Part shown: piece after piece, positions 8,034-16,754 of the stretch
Position numbering within the stretch: position 1 is the stretch's first letter
Layout of the letters: every line of letters starts with the position of its first letter
DNA from: Pseudomonas sp.
GTDB taxonomy: Bacteria; Pseudomonadota; Gammaproteobacteria; Pseudomonadales; Pseudomonadaceae
Direction of reading: 5' to 3'
NCBI RefSeq assembly: GCF_030147005.1
Contig: NZ_JASLAW010000129.1
Span: 1 to 50,418 of the forward strand
DNA length: 50,418 bases
Translations under genes and position numbers: made by a program
Notes under the pieces: model-generated
Told to the model about the DNA's origin: nothing
Databases searched by the model: none
The model's input: only the letters and a program-made list of their open reading frames with translations

Positions 8034-8996
8034 ATGTCCTTGAGCAAGGTACTGTTAAAAGCGGCCGCGTCTGGGCAGAACGAAAAGTTGTTGAGCTTGT
8101 TGGACGGTGGCGCCGATATCGATTTTGTCGACAAGATGCCAGGCCGTACGGCATTGATTGAAGCGGCAATTGCCGGGCATGCGCACACCGTCAACGTGTT
8201 GATCGCCCGCGGCGCGAGCCTGGACAAGACTGACCAGACCCTCGGTTTCACGGCCCTCGGCTGGGCTGCCGATCAAGGCAATCTTCAAATCGTGGACGCG
8301 TTACTGGTCGCTCAGGCGGCCGTCGACCTGACAGCCTACGAATATCAACAAACACCTTTGATGATCGCTGCCCGTGAGGGTCACGCAGATGTCGTGGCTG
8401 CCTTGCTGGCGGCAGGAGCAAATGTGCACGTACAAACCGGTATTGGCGACAACGCGCTGTCGATGGCGGGCGCACGCAACCACGCAGAGATCGTGGCGCT
8501 GTTGCAGCAACATGGCGCGCTGGCGCCTATCGCGCCCGAAGAGTATTCGATGCCTTGGCCCGGCGTCGCTGCGGACTTATCAGACGTTGATGACAGCAAT
8601 CCCGCAAGTGTCCTGCGTGGCTTCATCCTGGCCATGCATCGCTGGGAAACCGACTGCTACAACCAGCAGCAACGCCTAGATGATGGTGAGCTCGACTGGG
8701 TGGTGATCCAGCAGGCGCAGAATCAGATATTCGAGCGTTTTTGTACGCCAAAGCCACGCACTTACGGGCGCCTCGGCAGTTTTGGTTTTCCACCGGAATA
8801 TACGCCTGAGGACGCACTGGTCAGCATTGAGCCTGAGGCTCGCCGGACTGCGATCATGACGCGCCAGGCCCCCAGTACGAGGTCGCGTTACGAGGTACTG
8901 TTTGGTCTGACCCGTAAAGGTAATATCTGGCGCATTGATACAAAAAAGAAGCGCCCTTGGGGCACAGCCGCTGATTGGGAAAGGTCGATAGTGTGA
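8034..8996 (+). CDS. Ankyrin-repeat protein
   Basis: About 320 residues. At least four ankyrin repeats cover residues 1-165, with typical units such as GRTALIEAAIAGHAHTVNVL and QTPLMIAAREGHADVVAALL. They make a protein-binding scaffold. The C-terminal half (170-320), with MHRWETDCY and RYEVLFGLTRKGNIWRI, resembles a small NTF2-like or immunity-type domain, which I cannot name. The start is ambiguous: AGGAG at 8029-8033 abuts the ATG at 8034 but stands at ideal spacing for a TTG at 8040, which would give a protein two residues shorter. The stop overlaps the next start, so the two are coupled. Confidence 0.8.
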   Translation: MSLSKVLLKAAASGQNEKLLSLLDGGADIDFVDKMPGRTALIEAAIAGHAHTVNVLIARGASLDKTDQTLGFTALGWAADQGNLQIVDALLVAQAAVDLTAYEYQQTPLMIAAREGHADVVAALLAAGANVHVQTGIGDNALSMAGARNHAEIVALLQQHGALAPIAPEEYSMPWPGVAADLSDVDDSNPASVLRGFILAMHRWETDCYNQQQRLDDGELDWVVIQQAQNQIFERFCTPKPRTYGRLGSFGFPPEYTPEDALVSIEPEARRTAIMTRQAPSTRSRYEVLFGLTRKGNIWRIDTKKKRPWGTAADWERSIV

Positions 8997-9814
8997 ATAA
9001 GGCGCCTGAAACAGCGACGATCGCCATCAACATGCAGGGCCAGGATCCGATGCTGGATATTCCCTGGCCCAAGATACAAGGCAACCAGGCTGTATTTATC
9101 GAGCGGATCACACTCGCCCATACAGACCTGGTGATTCTGGGCAGCCAGATTGAACGAGCACTGTATCTGTTTGGCTGCAAGGTCAATACCGGTGAGGTTC
9201 ACCCCGAATATGGCGAATTGTGGCGAGTTCATTACCTGGTCATAGAGAAACAACTGAACAGCGGAGCACTGATATATCACCCGCTCTCACAGAATGAAGA
9301 AGTGATGTATAGCCGCAAAGGGGAAGACGCGCGGCCTGTTTGCGTTGACATGATCAAGAAGAAAGACATTCTCTTTCTGCGTCGCCCACCTAGATGGAAT
9401 GCATCGCAGGCCAGCATTCCTACCTGTGACGGACAACTGTTTCAGTTTTGCTCACAAGTGTACCTCCCGCAAACCGCGACCAATCGTAAATACCTGACCT
9501 TTGCCACCACCGTGTTTTTATTTGTGCACGTGCTGGAGCAGGATGAGTTACGGGTGCAGATTTTCACTCAGGACACTTGCGAACAAACGGCGGAAAAACA
9601 CTACTGGCTGGAAAGCCAGATGAGGCGCTTCGATGAGGATCACAACGTCCCAGCGGTTGTTTTGCAGCTCATTCGCGCCGGCGACAAGCTTCTTCATGAG
9701 TACCTGCTCAATCATCCCATGGCCAGCACACATACGCTGGAGCTGCTGGCAGAGCACGGTAAAACCAAAGCGCTCAAAGCCGAGGCTGCGAAAAGGGCGT
9801 TGGCTAAAACCTGA
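8993..9814 (+). CDS. Hypothetical protein, translationally coupled to the ankyrin gene
   Basis: A 273-residue protein of unknown family. A GTG at 8993 is chosen because it overlaps the ankyrin stop as GTGA and has GGGAAAGG upstream; a TTG 18 bases earlier is in frame but less likely. No signal peptide or membrane helix is evident. The C-terminal third is helical and charged, with LLAEHGKTKALKAEAAKRA at the end. The coupling suggests a fixed stoichiometry with the ankyrin protein, perhaps as its partner. Function not assigned. Confidence 0.7.
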   Translation: MNKAPETATIAINMQGQDPMLDIPWPKIQGNQAVFIERITLAHTDLVILGSQIERALYLFGCKVNTGEVHPEYGELWRVHYLVIEKQLNSGALIYHPLSQNEEVMYSRKGEDARPVCVDMIKKKDILFLRRPPRWNASQASIPTCDGQLFQFCSQVYLPQTATNRKYLTFATTVFLFVHVLEQDELRVQIFTQDTCEQTAEKHYWLESQMRRFDEDHNVPAVVLQLIRAGDKLLHEYLLNHPMASTHTLELLAEHGKTKALKAEAAKRALAKT

Positions 9815-9925
9815 TACTTGAGCCGCGGTGCGGTTACCTCGTAAGGCCTCGGCGCCAACGCCCGCCAATTACTTGTTGGGGCGCCGCGATTCCAATCACC
9901 TTGGCACAGTTGCAGGAACACACTC

Positions 9926-10303
9926 ATGAGCGACATTGAAATACTGTCCTTGTCTCCAGACGGTCGCTATCAAGTCCAGGCTGTCCCGTGGGAAGCAGGC
10001 AACACGCACTGGCTGTTCCCGCCGCAGATCATCGATACCCAAAACAGGGACCTGGTGTTTGGCTTCGAGGACCGTCTGTGGTCAGCAGACCTCAGTACCT
10101 GGGTGAGCCCGACCCGGGTCGAACTCAAACTGCGCAAATACCCCGGCCACCGAGCACCTCTGGGGCTCACGGTGATTATTGAATGTGCGCTGCGCACCGC
10201 TGAATATGGCGACGGCACGCACATTGAATTGGCCCGTCTGGAAAGCACCCTTGAGGGCATGCTCGACTTGCTCGGCTTTAATCACTTATCAGCAGGGACC
10301 TGA
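9926..10303 (+). CDS. Small hypothetical protein
   Basis: A 125-residue Trp-rich soluble protein, probably mostly beta-strand (VQAVPWEAGNTHWLFPPQI, DLVFGFEDRLWSADLSTW). The ATG at 9926 has CAGGA upstream. It lies 3 bases before the DUF4303-HEAT gene and is surely co-transcribed with it. The size and location fit an immunity-like protein, but there is no family match I can name. Confidence 0.65.
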   Translation: MSDIEILSLSPDGRYQVQAVPWEAGNTHWLFPPQIIDTQNRDLVFGFEDRLWSADLSTWVSPTRVELKLRKYPGHRAPLGLTVIIECALRTAEYGDGTHIELARLESTLEGMLDLLGFNHLSAGT

Positions 10304-10306
10304 ACG

Positions 10307-11569
10307 ATGAACTGGAAAACGCTGGAACAGGCGCTGTTCGATGCTGCCAGACATGCATTGCAAACACTGCTCGATGAAGGCGTCAGCCCTTTGTACGCCG
10401 CAGCATTTCATGCCAGTTACCGGGAAGAAGAGGCGGTGCTGTCGCTGCCCAGCTTTGCCGCGAACAGCTTGCAAGCACTCAGCGAAGACCACCCTGACGA
10501 GAAAGATGAAAGCTTCAGTTCGGTGAAGTGGAACCCGACGGACTGGCGCTGGGATTGGGAAATCTGCGCTGCTGAGCAGTTCACGGCGCTTGACGGTGAG
10601 CTGCAAGCCCATGCCAATCGCCTTGGCCCGCGCCAATGGCAAGCGGTCGAGCGACGCTTTCTGGTCACTGTTAGCCGTGCCGCCAGGGCGCTGGGCCGAC
10701 ATTTCAGTCAGAACCCTGGGGTGACGCCTGGCTTCGTGGTGATTTTCCATGATTTTGCTGGCGATATCGCCTTGGCCCAACGCAGCATGACCCGCCAGCA
10801 GTTCGAGGATAATTTCCCTGTGGAACTGGCCATTGAAAACACCCTGCGCGAAGTCTCTGCCTTACCGCACGCCGAGCAGGCCGCGTTCTACGTCAGCCGC
10901 TTGCACCGTTCCCATGGCATCTCGGGGGAAGACGCAGAGCGCTGGCTGATTGCCAATGGCCGTCCCGCACAGGCAGCGCTTATCGAGCAGGTCAACGGGC
11001 ATAAAGAACCTACACCTGCAGCGCGCATTCTCGGGCTGGCCGGCGTTGCTGATGAGCCCGTCATCCAGGCCCTGCGCCGACAGGCGATCGAGGCCAGTAA
11101 GCAGCCGACACGCACCTGGTGCGCGAAGGCCCTGGGTTACCTTGAGGATGTCGACTGGCTTATGCAGCAAGCGCCCGATGTCGCAGTCGCGGGTATCTGC
11201 GCTAACTTTGACGGTTTCCGCTGGCGGAGCGTGCAGCCACCGGTGCTGAATTACAGGCCCCTTGAGCGTTTGCTTGATCAGCGCCCTGAACTTCGGGCTG
11301 CGGTTGAAGAAACCCTCGAAGGCGCTTGCGGCAAAATCGATACCACTCCTGCAGATGTCAGCGAAGCCTTGCGCGGCCTGGCTTCGCCCCACGTAGCAAT
11401 TCGCCGTCATGCTGTGAGTGGATTGAATAACAGTGGCCTGCCGCCCGACGACGCGCTTCGGGCAATCGAGGGGCTACGCCGGGCAACACAGGATACCGAT
11501 GAGCAGGTGTGTTACGTCGCGGGCCTTGGCCTGGAGACCCTGCAGGCGCGGATTGTTGTGCAATCGTGA
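10307..11569 (+). CDS. DUF4303-like protein with C-terminal HEAT-type repeats
   Basis: 420 residues. The N-terminal 170 residues resemble DUF4303: YAAAFHASYREEE, then VKWNPTDWRWDWE, comparable to the protein encoded at 2306-2812. Residues 200-415 are helical repeats rich in Ala, Leu and Arg, such as ALRGLASPHVAIRRHAVSGL and ALRRATQ-like units, consistent with HEAT/PBS-lyase-type repeats that bind proteins. The fusion suggests a DUF4303 domain tethered to a binding scaffold. It closes the plus-strand half of the island and converges on the DMP19 gene. Confidence 0.65.
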   Translation: MNWKTLEQALFDAARHALQTLLDEGVSPLYAAAFHASYREEEAVLSLPSFAANSLQALSEDHPDEKDESFSSVKWNPTDWRWDWEICAAEQFTALDGELQAHANRLGPRQWQAVERRFLVTVSRAARALGRHFSQNPGVTPGFVVIFHDFAGDIALAQRSMTRQQFEDNFPVELAIENTLREVSALPHAEQAAFYVSRLHRSHGISGEDAERWLIANGRPAQAALIEQVNGHKEPTPAARILGLAGVADEPVIQALRRQAIEASKQPTRTWCAKALGYLEDVDWLMQQAPDVAVAGICANFDGFRWRSVQPPVLNYRPLERLLDQRPELRAAVEETLEGACGKIDTTPADVSEALRGLASPHVAIRRHAVSGLNNSGLPPDDALRAIEGLRRATQDTDEQVCYVAGLGLETLQARIVVQS

Positions 11570-11794
11570 CGCCAACGCGTGTTGGATGTTGTGCAAGAGG
11601 GTGGTGATTACCCGGAACGCTATGGACGTAGCTCGCATAAAACCATTCGCCAATCTGCGGCAAGCATAGTCCTTAGCCTTGCCTTTACAGGTGCCATCCA
11701 GGACGGGTAATCACGCCCACGGCGTGTAAGCGGCAGGCCGACTGCTCCGTCTCTCCCTCCTCGGTCTTCCTCCTCCTTGCCGAGTTCGTGCCCT

Positions 11795-11825
11795 TCATTG
11801 GCATCTGTCTGTCTGTCTGTCCTTG
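11795..11825. repeat. CTGT tetranucleotide tract in a convergent gap
   Basis: Four CTGT units occur near 11804-11821, after a pyrimidine-rich stretch (11745-11780), in the 267-base gap between convergent genes. It lies outside any reading frame I accept. Such tracts can change copy number by slippage; no function is evident. Confidence 0.4.
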
Positions 11826-11836
11826 TCCTCGCACTT

Positions 11837-12442
11837 TCAATCAGCGTCCATTTCGAACAAGCGGTGTTCGCGGGCGTACTTTAGCAAGCGCTCGTTGAGG
11901 TGTTCGGTGTCCAGATAAAATCGCGTGTCCAGGGCATCCAGCGCGGCTTCGCACTCAAGGTCCGGTTCGTCTGCGTAGGTGGGCATGCTCAACTGGCGCA
12001 AGCCTTGGTCGCTTGGCACGGGTTGGGTACCGAACAGCAAATGCCTGGCCTCTTCGAGCAGCGCCAGCGTCTGCGTCGCGCCCAGTTCGAGGAGGCCCGC
12101 GCAAGCGTTGGCGCAGTGCTCCCCCGAGGAGTTGCCGAAGTACTGGTCGAAGCCTCCATTGCAGACCTCACCCTGTAATACGCTGACGGCGTAATAGTGC
12201 TGCTCTGCCAAGGCCAGCCCTGAGAAACCTTCGGGGGTGTTGTAGACGCGGTTGACCAGCGCCTCCCAATACAACGCTTGCGGGCTGGCGATGTAACGCT
12301 TGCGCTCTTCGGCCCAGCGTTTGCCTTCTTCGATACGCTCCCGATAGCCGCGCTTGCAGGGCATGCACATCCCGTCGTTGCGCGCAGCCGTTGTTGGCAA
12401 TATCAAGTTTGCGCAAATTCGGCAGGGTTGTTTTTCGCTCAT
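11837..12442 (-). CDS. DMP19-like protein with N-terminal Cys pairs
   Basis: 201 residues. The N-terminus has two CxxC pairs (C-R-I-C near residue 7 and C-M-P-C near 26), a possible zinc knuckle. The rest matches the DMP19/DUF4375 pattern: LALAEQHYYAVSVLQGEVCNGGFDQYF-like sequence around residue 80-105, then NSSGEHCANA. DMP19 proteins are known as DNA mimics in Neisseria, but many distant members sit in immunity clusters. The start at 12442 follows the upstream gene by 37 bases. The role is uncertain; the family call is moderate. Confidence 0.65.
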   Translation of the reverse strand: MSEKQPCRICANLILPTTAARNDGMCMPCKRGYRERIEEGKRWAEERKRYIASPQALYWEALVNRVYNTPEGFSGLALAEQHYYAVSVLQGEVCNGGFDQYFGNSSGEHCANACAGLLELGATQTLALLEEARHLLFGTQPVPSDQGLRQLSMPTYADEPDLECEAALDALDTRFYLDTEHLNERLLKYAREHRLFEMDAD

Positions 12443-12479
12443 GGGCAATCCGTTGTGGTTGTGCAAATGTAAGGCGTAC

Positions 12480-13148
12480 TCAGCGCATCCAGTCACGCAG
12501 TACGGCGAATTCGATAGGGTCTGGCTGCTCGAGTCTTTTAAGCAATGATTGCTCTTCCTCTTGAGAAATGAAGGCGTTAACTGTTTTCGAGAGGCTCTTG
12601 GGACCCTCCTTGAATGCCATGGTCACACAGGGTCGGGAAAAAAGGTCGGCAAGCAGCGCGCGGTCTGCCGGCAGCAATGCTGGATGGAGCAATTGCACTT
12701 CATCGATGAGTGCTGCGCCAACCTCTGTTTGATAGGTCAACTGGGAGGTGTTGGCCGCGACGCGCACATAGTGGCTCGCCACCCATGACGATATGTCGGC
12801 GTGGGCAAGGGTTGTCGTCTGCCCGAAATGCAGTGCTTGCGCGATGCCCGTCGCCCCATTTTCCAGGCGTACGAAGCAGTGCGGTTCACCGCTGCCGTTA
12901 TTTGCGAAAGGCAGGAACGTTCGACCTTGCTGGTCATCCGGATTGAGCCACTCATCAATTTCGCGCTCGCTCTCTTCGGCATCAAGCCAAAACAGGTCAT
13001 AAGCACTGCGCAGGGCCCCTTTGTCCGATTGCGCTATGGCGATCAGTGCTGACAAACGTTCCGGTAGCTCAATGCCGATCTTGAGTGCAAGCTTTTGAAA
13101 AGCGGCCTCCATTTCAGCGGCCTGTCTTTGTTTCATCGCTTGGAACAT
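12480..13148 (-). CDS. SMI1/KNR4 (SUKH)-like protein
   Basis: 222 residues, soluble. The segment FLPFANNGSGEPHCFVRLENG near the middle is the SUKH core strand-turn pattern, followed by a Trp-containing WVASHYVRVAAN. It is the second SUKH-like protein of the island. The ATG at 13148 (MFQAMKQ) is used; a second Met four codons later is possible. It starts 16 bases after the M48 protease stop and precedes the DMP19 gene on the same strand, so the three form an operon. Confidence 0.65.
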   Translation of the reverse strand: MFQAMKQRQAAEMEAAFQKLALKIGIELPERLSALIAIAQSDKGALRSAYDLFWLDAEESEREIDEWLNPDDQQGRTFLPFANNGSGEPHCFVRLENGATGIAQALHFGQTTTLAHADISSWVASHYVRVAANTSQLTYQTEVGAALIDEVQLLHPALLPADRALLADLFSRPCVTMAFKEGPKSLSKTVNAFISQEEEQSLLKRLEQPDPIEFAVLRDWMR

Positions 13149-13164
13149 GCCTGAAGCCCCCGCT

Positions 13165-15315
13165 CTATGCCTGCTCGAAACGCTGCGCCAGCATGTGCCG
13201 CGCGGTGCCGGCATTTATGTAATTGCCGATCAGCTCCGCCAGGTCCTGGGGCTTGAGCGTCTTGTTATCGCGGCAGAATTGCAGCAGTTCCAACTGGACC
13301 CAGCGGTTCTTTGTAAACACTCGCGCGTCCGGCGCAAAGAACGAGCGCGACTTAACCTCAGGCAGAGGCGCGTCGTCTTCAAGCAGGATATTCAATGTAA
13401 AACCCTTGCCAATTTGCACGCCAAAATCAGCAATGTGCATGATCGGCAGCGGCGCTTTGAGGTTGGCGAAAACAAAGTGATCCGGGGTCAGCAGCAAAGC
13501 CGTCTTCAAGGCCCGGGCGCGCATGCGCAAGGCAAATGGGAGGATGCACAGTACGGCGAGCATCAACAGGCCGGCAATCACGAAAAGCACGCGGGACAGT
13601 GATGGCATCGCGGCCAGAACGATCGCAGCCAGCGTCAGCAGCGCGCAGAAAATCAGTATGAGCGTGCCGCGCAGGTGTGCGCCTTCGTGCAGGATCACCT
13701 CGCCGGTCACATTACCGGCATGAGTGCGCAGCTCTTCAATCGCCGCGGCGTCCTGTTTTACGTAGTAGCCGAGATAGTCTTGGGTAATACGTGTGCGCAC
13801 GGCTTGAGGGTCTGCAAAATATCGGTCCATGGCGGCACAGGCCTGCGCCGCATCCAATGGTCGGGTACCACTGCGTACTGCGTCATCCACGTCGACCTGC
13901 AACGACGCAACACGTTCGCCGTTTGAAGGGTGAGTGTCCGACGGGTGCGGCAACTGCGTAGCCATTTCTTCTTCGGGCAGGCTCAACGGCTGAGCGGCCA
14001 ATTCATGCAGTACCGCCGTCGGTAGATCCGTGGCAGCGGCCTGCTCCGAAGTCAAATTGGCAGCCTGTGCAATGTGTGCCTGCACTTTATCCTGCAGTAC
14101 AGGGTCGATGGCCGAGATGCGCACCAGAGCCGAGGCGGCAGCGAGATTGCCCGCCACCTTGGCGCCTGCGGCATCGGCCTCCAGTTCCCGGACGCGACTC
14201 CAGTGATGCACCGCGTGATCGAAACTCTCCATAAAGAAGACGCCAAGCATGAACGCTGGACGCAGAATCGTGCGTTGCAGTGCGTCGCTGCTGAGCATCG
14301 TCTGGGCGATCACACCCAGGCTGCGACCAATGCCATCGTAAATGGGCAAGAAGCGCAGGCTGTATTCGGTGTCGGCGCCGGCGAAGTGGGCCAGTTCATG
14401 ACCAATCACGGCAGTGGTTTCTGCCGAGTCGAGCACACCCAGGTACATGATCGGGACGTGCAAGGTACGCCCCTTCAACGCGAGACCGGAAGGTAGCAGA
14501 TCAATATCGCTTGAGGTGACGTAAAAGCCTTCACTCATGCCCAGCACAATCTGATCAGGCGCCAGTGCGCCCAGTTGTCGGGACGTGTCGTTCACATGCG
14601 CCCATAGCACGGGAGCTTGCTCGACCGAGACCGTCTGACCCAGCACCGCCATCGATGACGATTCGAACATGTGCAGCATAAAGCGCAGTTGCTTGCCCAT
14701 CTGCCAGATCGAATACAGAAAACCGCCCATGATGATCAGCGCAATGATCATCAACTTGAATTCGCCGCCGGACATACGCCCTGCGTGCCAGATGCCCAGG
14801 GCTTCGAACGCCAGCACCGCGGACACCGCAGTGCCCATGACGATAATGTGACCGACCAGCACATAGGGCAGGACTCTGCTCACACGGTTAAAGGTATGCA
14901 GTAATTGGTCTCTGGAATGAAGCGCCCTGGCGCCAGCCCATTGCAGGCCGAACATGCCGAGGCCACCCACCAGCGCGGCCAGCAAGCCGAGCACGATGAC
15001 GACGCGGGCCAGCCAAGTCATTGCCGTGGTTAACGGTTGCAGCGTCGACAAGTCATCAAGCAGTTCAGTGACGCGAGATAACGCCGCCTGAAGTTCCATG
15101 CGCTTCCCGCCGCCGATGTCGACCATGACCGGGGCCGAACTTGAGTCACGCTTGGCAGCCAATGTCTCAAGATAAGTGCGGAACTGTTCGAAGTCGGCCT
15201 GGGTTTCGATTATTTCCCGACTTCGGTCCGTGCTGCGTTGCAACTCCCAGGCGCCGAGCAAATTCATGCAGAGCGGGAGGAGTACCAATACAGCAATAAG
15301 CTTCAATCTTTTCAT
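13165..15315 (-). CDS. Multi-spanning M48 family metallopeptidase
   Basis: 716 residues. The zinc site is HELAH at residues 306-310, with the third ligand in ELEADAAG (Glu379), both as in M48 (HtpX/Ste24-like) proteases. A later DTHPSNGERVASL is the usual M48 substrate-side motif. Hydrophobic segments occur near residues 5-25, 100-125, 150-172, 187-205 and a pair in the C-terminal third, so the protein is an inner-membrane protease with a large C-terminal extension absent from HtpX. The ATG at 15315 precedes a signal-anchor-like sequence; its ribosome binding site is weak. It is first in the operon with the SUKH and DMP19 genes. Substrates are unknown. Confidence 0.85.
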   Translation of the reverse strand: MKRLKLIAVLVLLPLCMNLLGAWELQRSTDRSREIIETQADFEQFRTYLETLAAKRDSSSAPVMVDIGGGKRMELQAALSRVTELLDDLSTLQPLTTAMTWLARVVIVLGLLAALVGGLGMFGLQWAGARALHSRDQLLHTFNRVSRVLPYVLVGHIIVMGTAVSAVLAFEALGIWHAGRMSGGEFKLMIIALIIMGGFLYSIWQMGKQLRFMLHMFESSSMAVLGQTVSVEQAPVLWAHVNDTSRQLGALAPDQIVLGMSEGFYVTSSDIDLLPSGLALKGRTLHVPIMYLGVLDSAETTAVIGHELAHFAGADTEYSLRFLPIYDGIGRSLGVIAQTMLSSDALQRTILRPAFMLGVFFMESFDHAVHHWSRVRELEADAAGAKVAGNLAAASALVRISAIDPVLQDKVQAHIAQAANLTSEQAAATDLPTAVLHELAAQPLSLPEEEMATQLPHPSDTHPSNGERVASLQVDVDDAVRSGTRPLDAAQACAAMDRYFADPQAVRTRITQDYLGYYVKQDAAAIEELRTHAGNVTGEVILHEGAHLRGTLILIFCALLTLAAIVLAAMPSLSRVLFVIAGLLMLAVLCILPFALRMRARALKTALLLTPDHFVFANLKAPLPIMHIADFGVQIGKGFTLNILLEDDAPLPEVKSRSFFAPDARVFTKNRWVQLELLQFCRDNKTLKPQDLAELIGNYINAGTARHMLAQRFEQA

Positions 15316-15481
15316 AAGGCAAGGCCCAATAGGTGCGCCGCCGCTGGCTATCCTTAGCGAGCACACATTCCTGTCAACAAACGCCTAAAGGCCTCTGCAT
15401 GCTTCGCAAGCCACCCTGCCGACGCAGGGGAATGCAAGCGCGGTGTTTTACAGCGACTTCGCCTGACATGTTACTGCACGT

Positions 15482-15570
15482 TGTAATGATGAAGCTCGCT
15501 TCTGCTTGGGTTGGCCGACATATTCGGCATTAGGTCGCCACCGGAAGCCCGCTCATTGAGCGGGCTTTTT
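15482..15570 (+). ncRNA. Candidate intergenic small RNA
   Basis: On the plus strand a TGTAAT (15482-15487) resembles a -10 box. It is followed by a small hairpin GCCGA/TCGGC (15514-15528) and a strong terminator ending at 15570. No plus-strand ORF precedes the terminator, which is why a transcript of about 75 bases is proposed. The -35 region is poor (TCGCCT at 17-base spacing). Both flanking genes are on the minus strand. This is an inference from structure only. Confidence 0.35.
15546..15570 (+). terminator. Strong intrinsic terminator reading plus strand
   Basis: AGCCCGCTC (15546-15554) pairs fully with GAGCGGGCT (15558-15566) and is followed by a T tract. The tract lies on the plus strand only; on the minus strand, downstream of the catalase-like gene, the stem has no U tail. 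It therefore terminates a rightward transcript. Confidence 0.7.
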
Positions 15571-15591
15571 CTCGTCTGCGATTTGCCGCGC

Positions 15592-16725
15592 TTACTGAGC
15601 GTTGCGGCTGTGGCGGTAATCACTGACCGCTTCGTACACCGCCTTGCGCAGCCGGTTGATGCCGCCGATGGGGCGATGCGCTTCCACGCCAAACCAGGGG
15701 TTGAACGATTGGTTGTCGCACGCGAGATTCAGCGCAGGGGTGTCGAAATCCTGCGCCGCAATTCGCACCTTGGCCACGGTTTCATAAGGCGCGTCATTTT
15801 CCTTCCACTCAATGCTGGTGTCTTCGATGGGCATGAATTTCTGTGGGTTCTGTCGCTGGATCTGCAGCACGAAACACGCCGGCACGCGGTCGGTGGACAG
15901 TTGTTGGTTGAGCGCGCTGCGCAGGAAGTTCGGCAGGTCCTGATTCTGCTTCGGCAGTTGGTATGGCGGGCAGCTTTGCGGGTCTGGCGCGACACGGAAT
16001 TTGGCGTTCGCTGCTCCGAACTTGTAGGGCGATACGGAAAAGTACGTGGCCTGCGTCGGGCTGGCTGGCGCGGGAGCCAGGGTCGCCAGGGCGATGAACA
16101 GATGGCGCACCTGCCAACTGCGCGGGTCAAGCGTGGGGAAGAACGCCAGGGCTTTTTTGCCATCCGCCTGGGCACCGATGTTTTGCGCGTACTCCGCCAC
16201 ATCGCTGACGAAGAAGTTCGGGTGGCTGAACATCACGAAGTCCTGCTCAGTGCGTGTTTGCTGGTCGGCCATCAGCTGTTTGCCGGGCACATCCAGCAGC
16301 TTGATGGCCATGCCGCGAGCATCCCGGATGCTGTCGAATTGCGGGTAGGCGTTGCCGTTGGACAGGCGGATCATCGCCTGCCAGGTCTTGCCCGGTTCAG
16401 CGAACACGCCCTGGCGCAAGGCCGGGTCGAGGTCGGCCGGCACACTGACTTCGGCTTTCACGCAACCATGCGCCTTGGCGTGGGCATCACGCAGGTAGCG
16501 CGTGCCTTCTCGATGCTGATCGACGATGCGTACTGCCGTTTGAATGATGCCCTGGGTCATGGCTGCTTCACCCGGCGGGATCTGTTCGTCGGGCGACACC
16601 GGGCCGCTGTGCCGCCAGGCGAACCACAGGCTGGCGGCCAGCCACACCAGCAAGGCCAGGCCTGCCAGCCACAGCAATGTTTTGCCGACAATGGCGCCGA
16701 GACGCAGCCAGATACGCGCGAGCAT
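15592..16725 (-). CDS. Membrane-anchored catalase-family peroxidase (mini-catalase)
   Basis: 377 residues with an N-terminal membrane anchor at about 18-38, so the heme domain faces the periplasm. It has the distal His in AHAKAHGCVKAEV (His82), the catalase core FSHPNFFVSDV, and a C-terminal R-x-x-x-Y (Arg360, Tyr364) in the place of the proximal heme ligand. It is much shorter than true catalases (about 480 or more) and fits the SrpA-like mini-catalases, which act mainly as organic peroxidases. The start at 16725 has AAGGAA upstream; a longer in-frame ATG at 16758 overlapping the previous stop lacks one. It is co-transcribed with the di-heme cytochrome gene. Confidence 0.85.
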   Translation of the reverse strand: MLARIWLRLGAIVGKTLLWLAGLALLVWLAASLWFAWRHSGPVSPDEQIPPGEAAMTQGIIQTAVRIVDQHREGTRYLRDAHAKAHGCVKAEVSVPADLDPALRQGVFAEPGKTWQAMIRLSNGNAYPQFDSIRDARGMAIKLLDVPGKQLMADQQTRTEQDFVMFSHPNFFVSDVAEYAQNIGAQADGKKALAFFPTLDPRSWQVRHLFIALATLAPAPASPTQATYFSVSPYKFGAANAKFRVAPDPQSCPPYQLPKQNQDLPNFLRSALNQQLSTDRVPACFVLQIQRQNPQKFMPIEDTSIEWKENDAPYETVAKVRIAAQDFDTPALNLACDNQSFNPWFGVEAHRPIGGINRLRKAVYEAVSDYRHSRNAQ

Positions 16726-16754
16726 GGAGTGTTCCTTGTTTTGTGATCGGATAA

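Noticed and set aside
1642..15315. A polymorphic toxin (Rhs, CdiA or T6SS effector) matching the immunity-like genes
   Set aside because: No large repeat-bearing protein, no VgrG, Hcp or PAAR-like ORF and no toxin C-terminal domain was visible in any frame.
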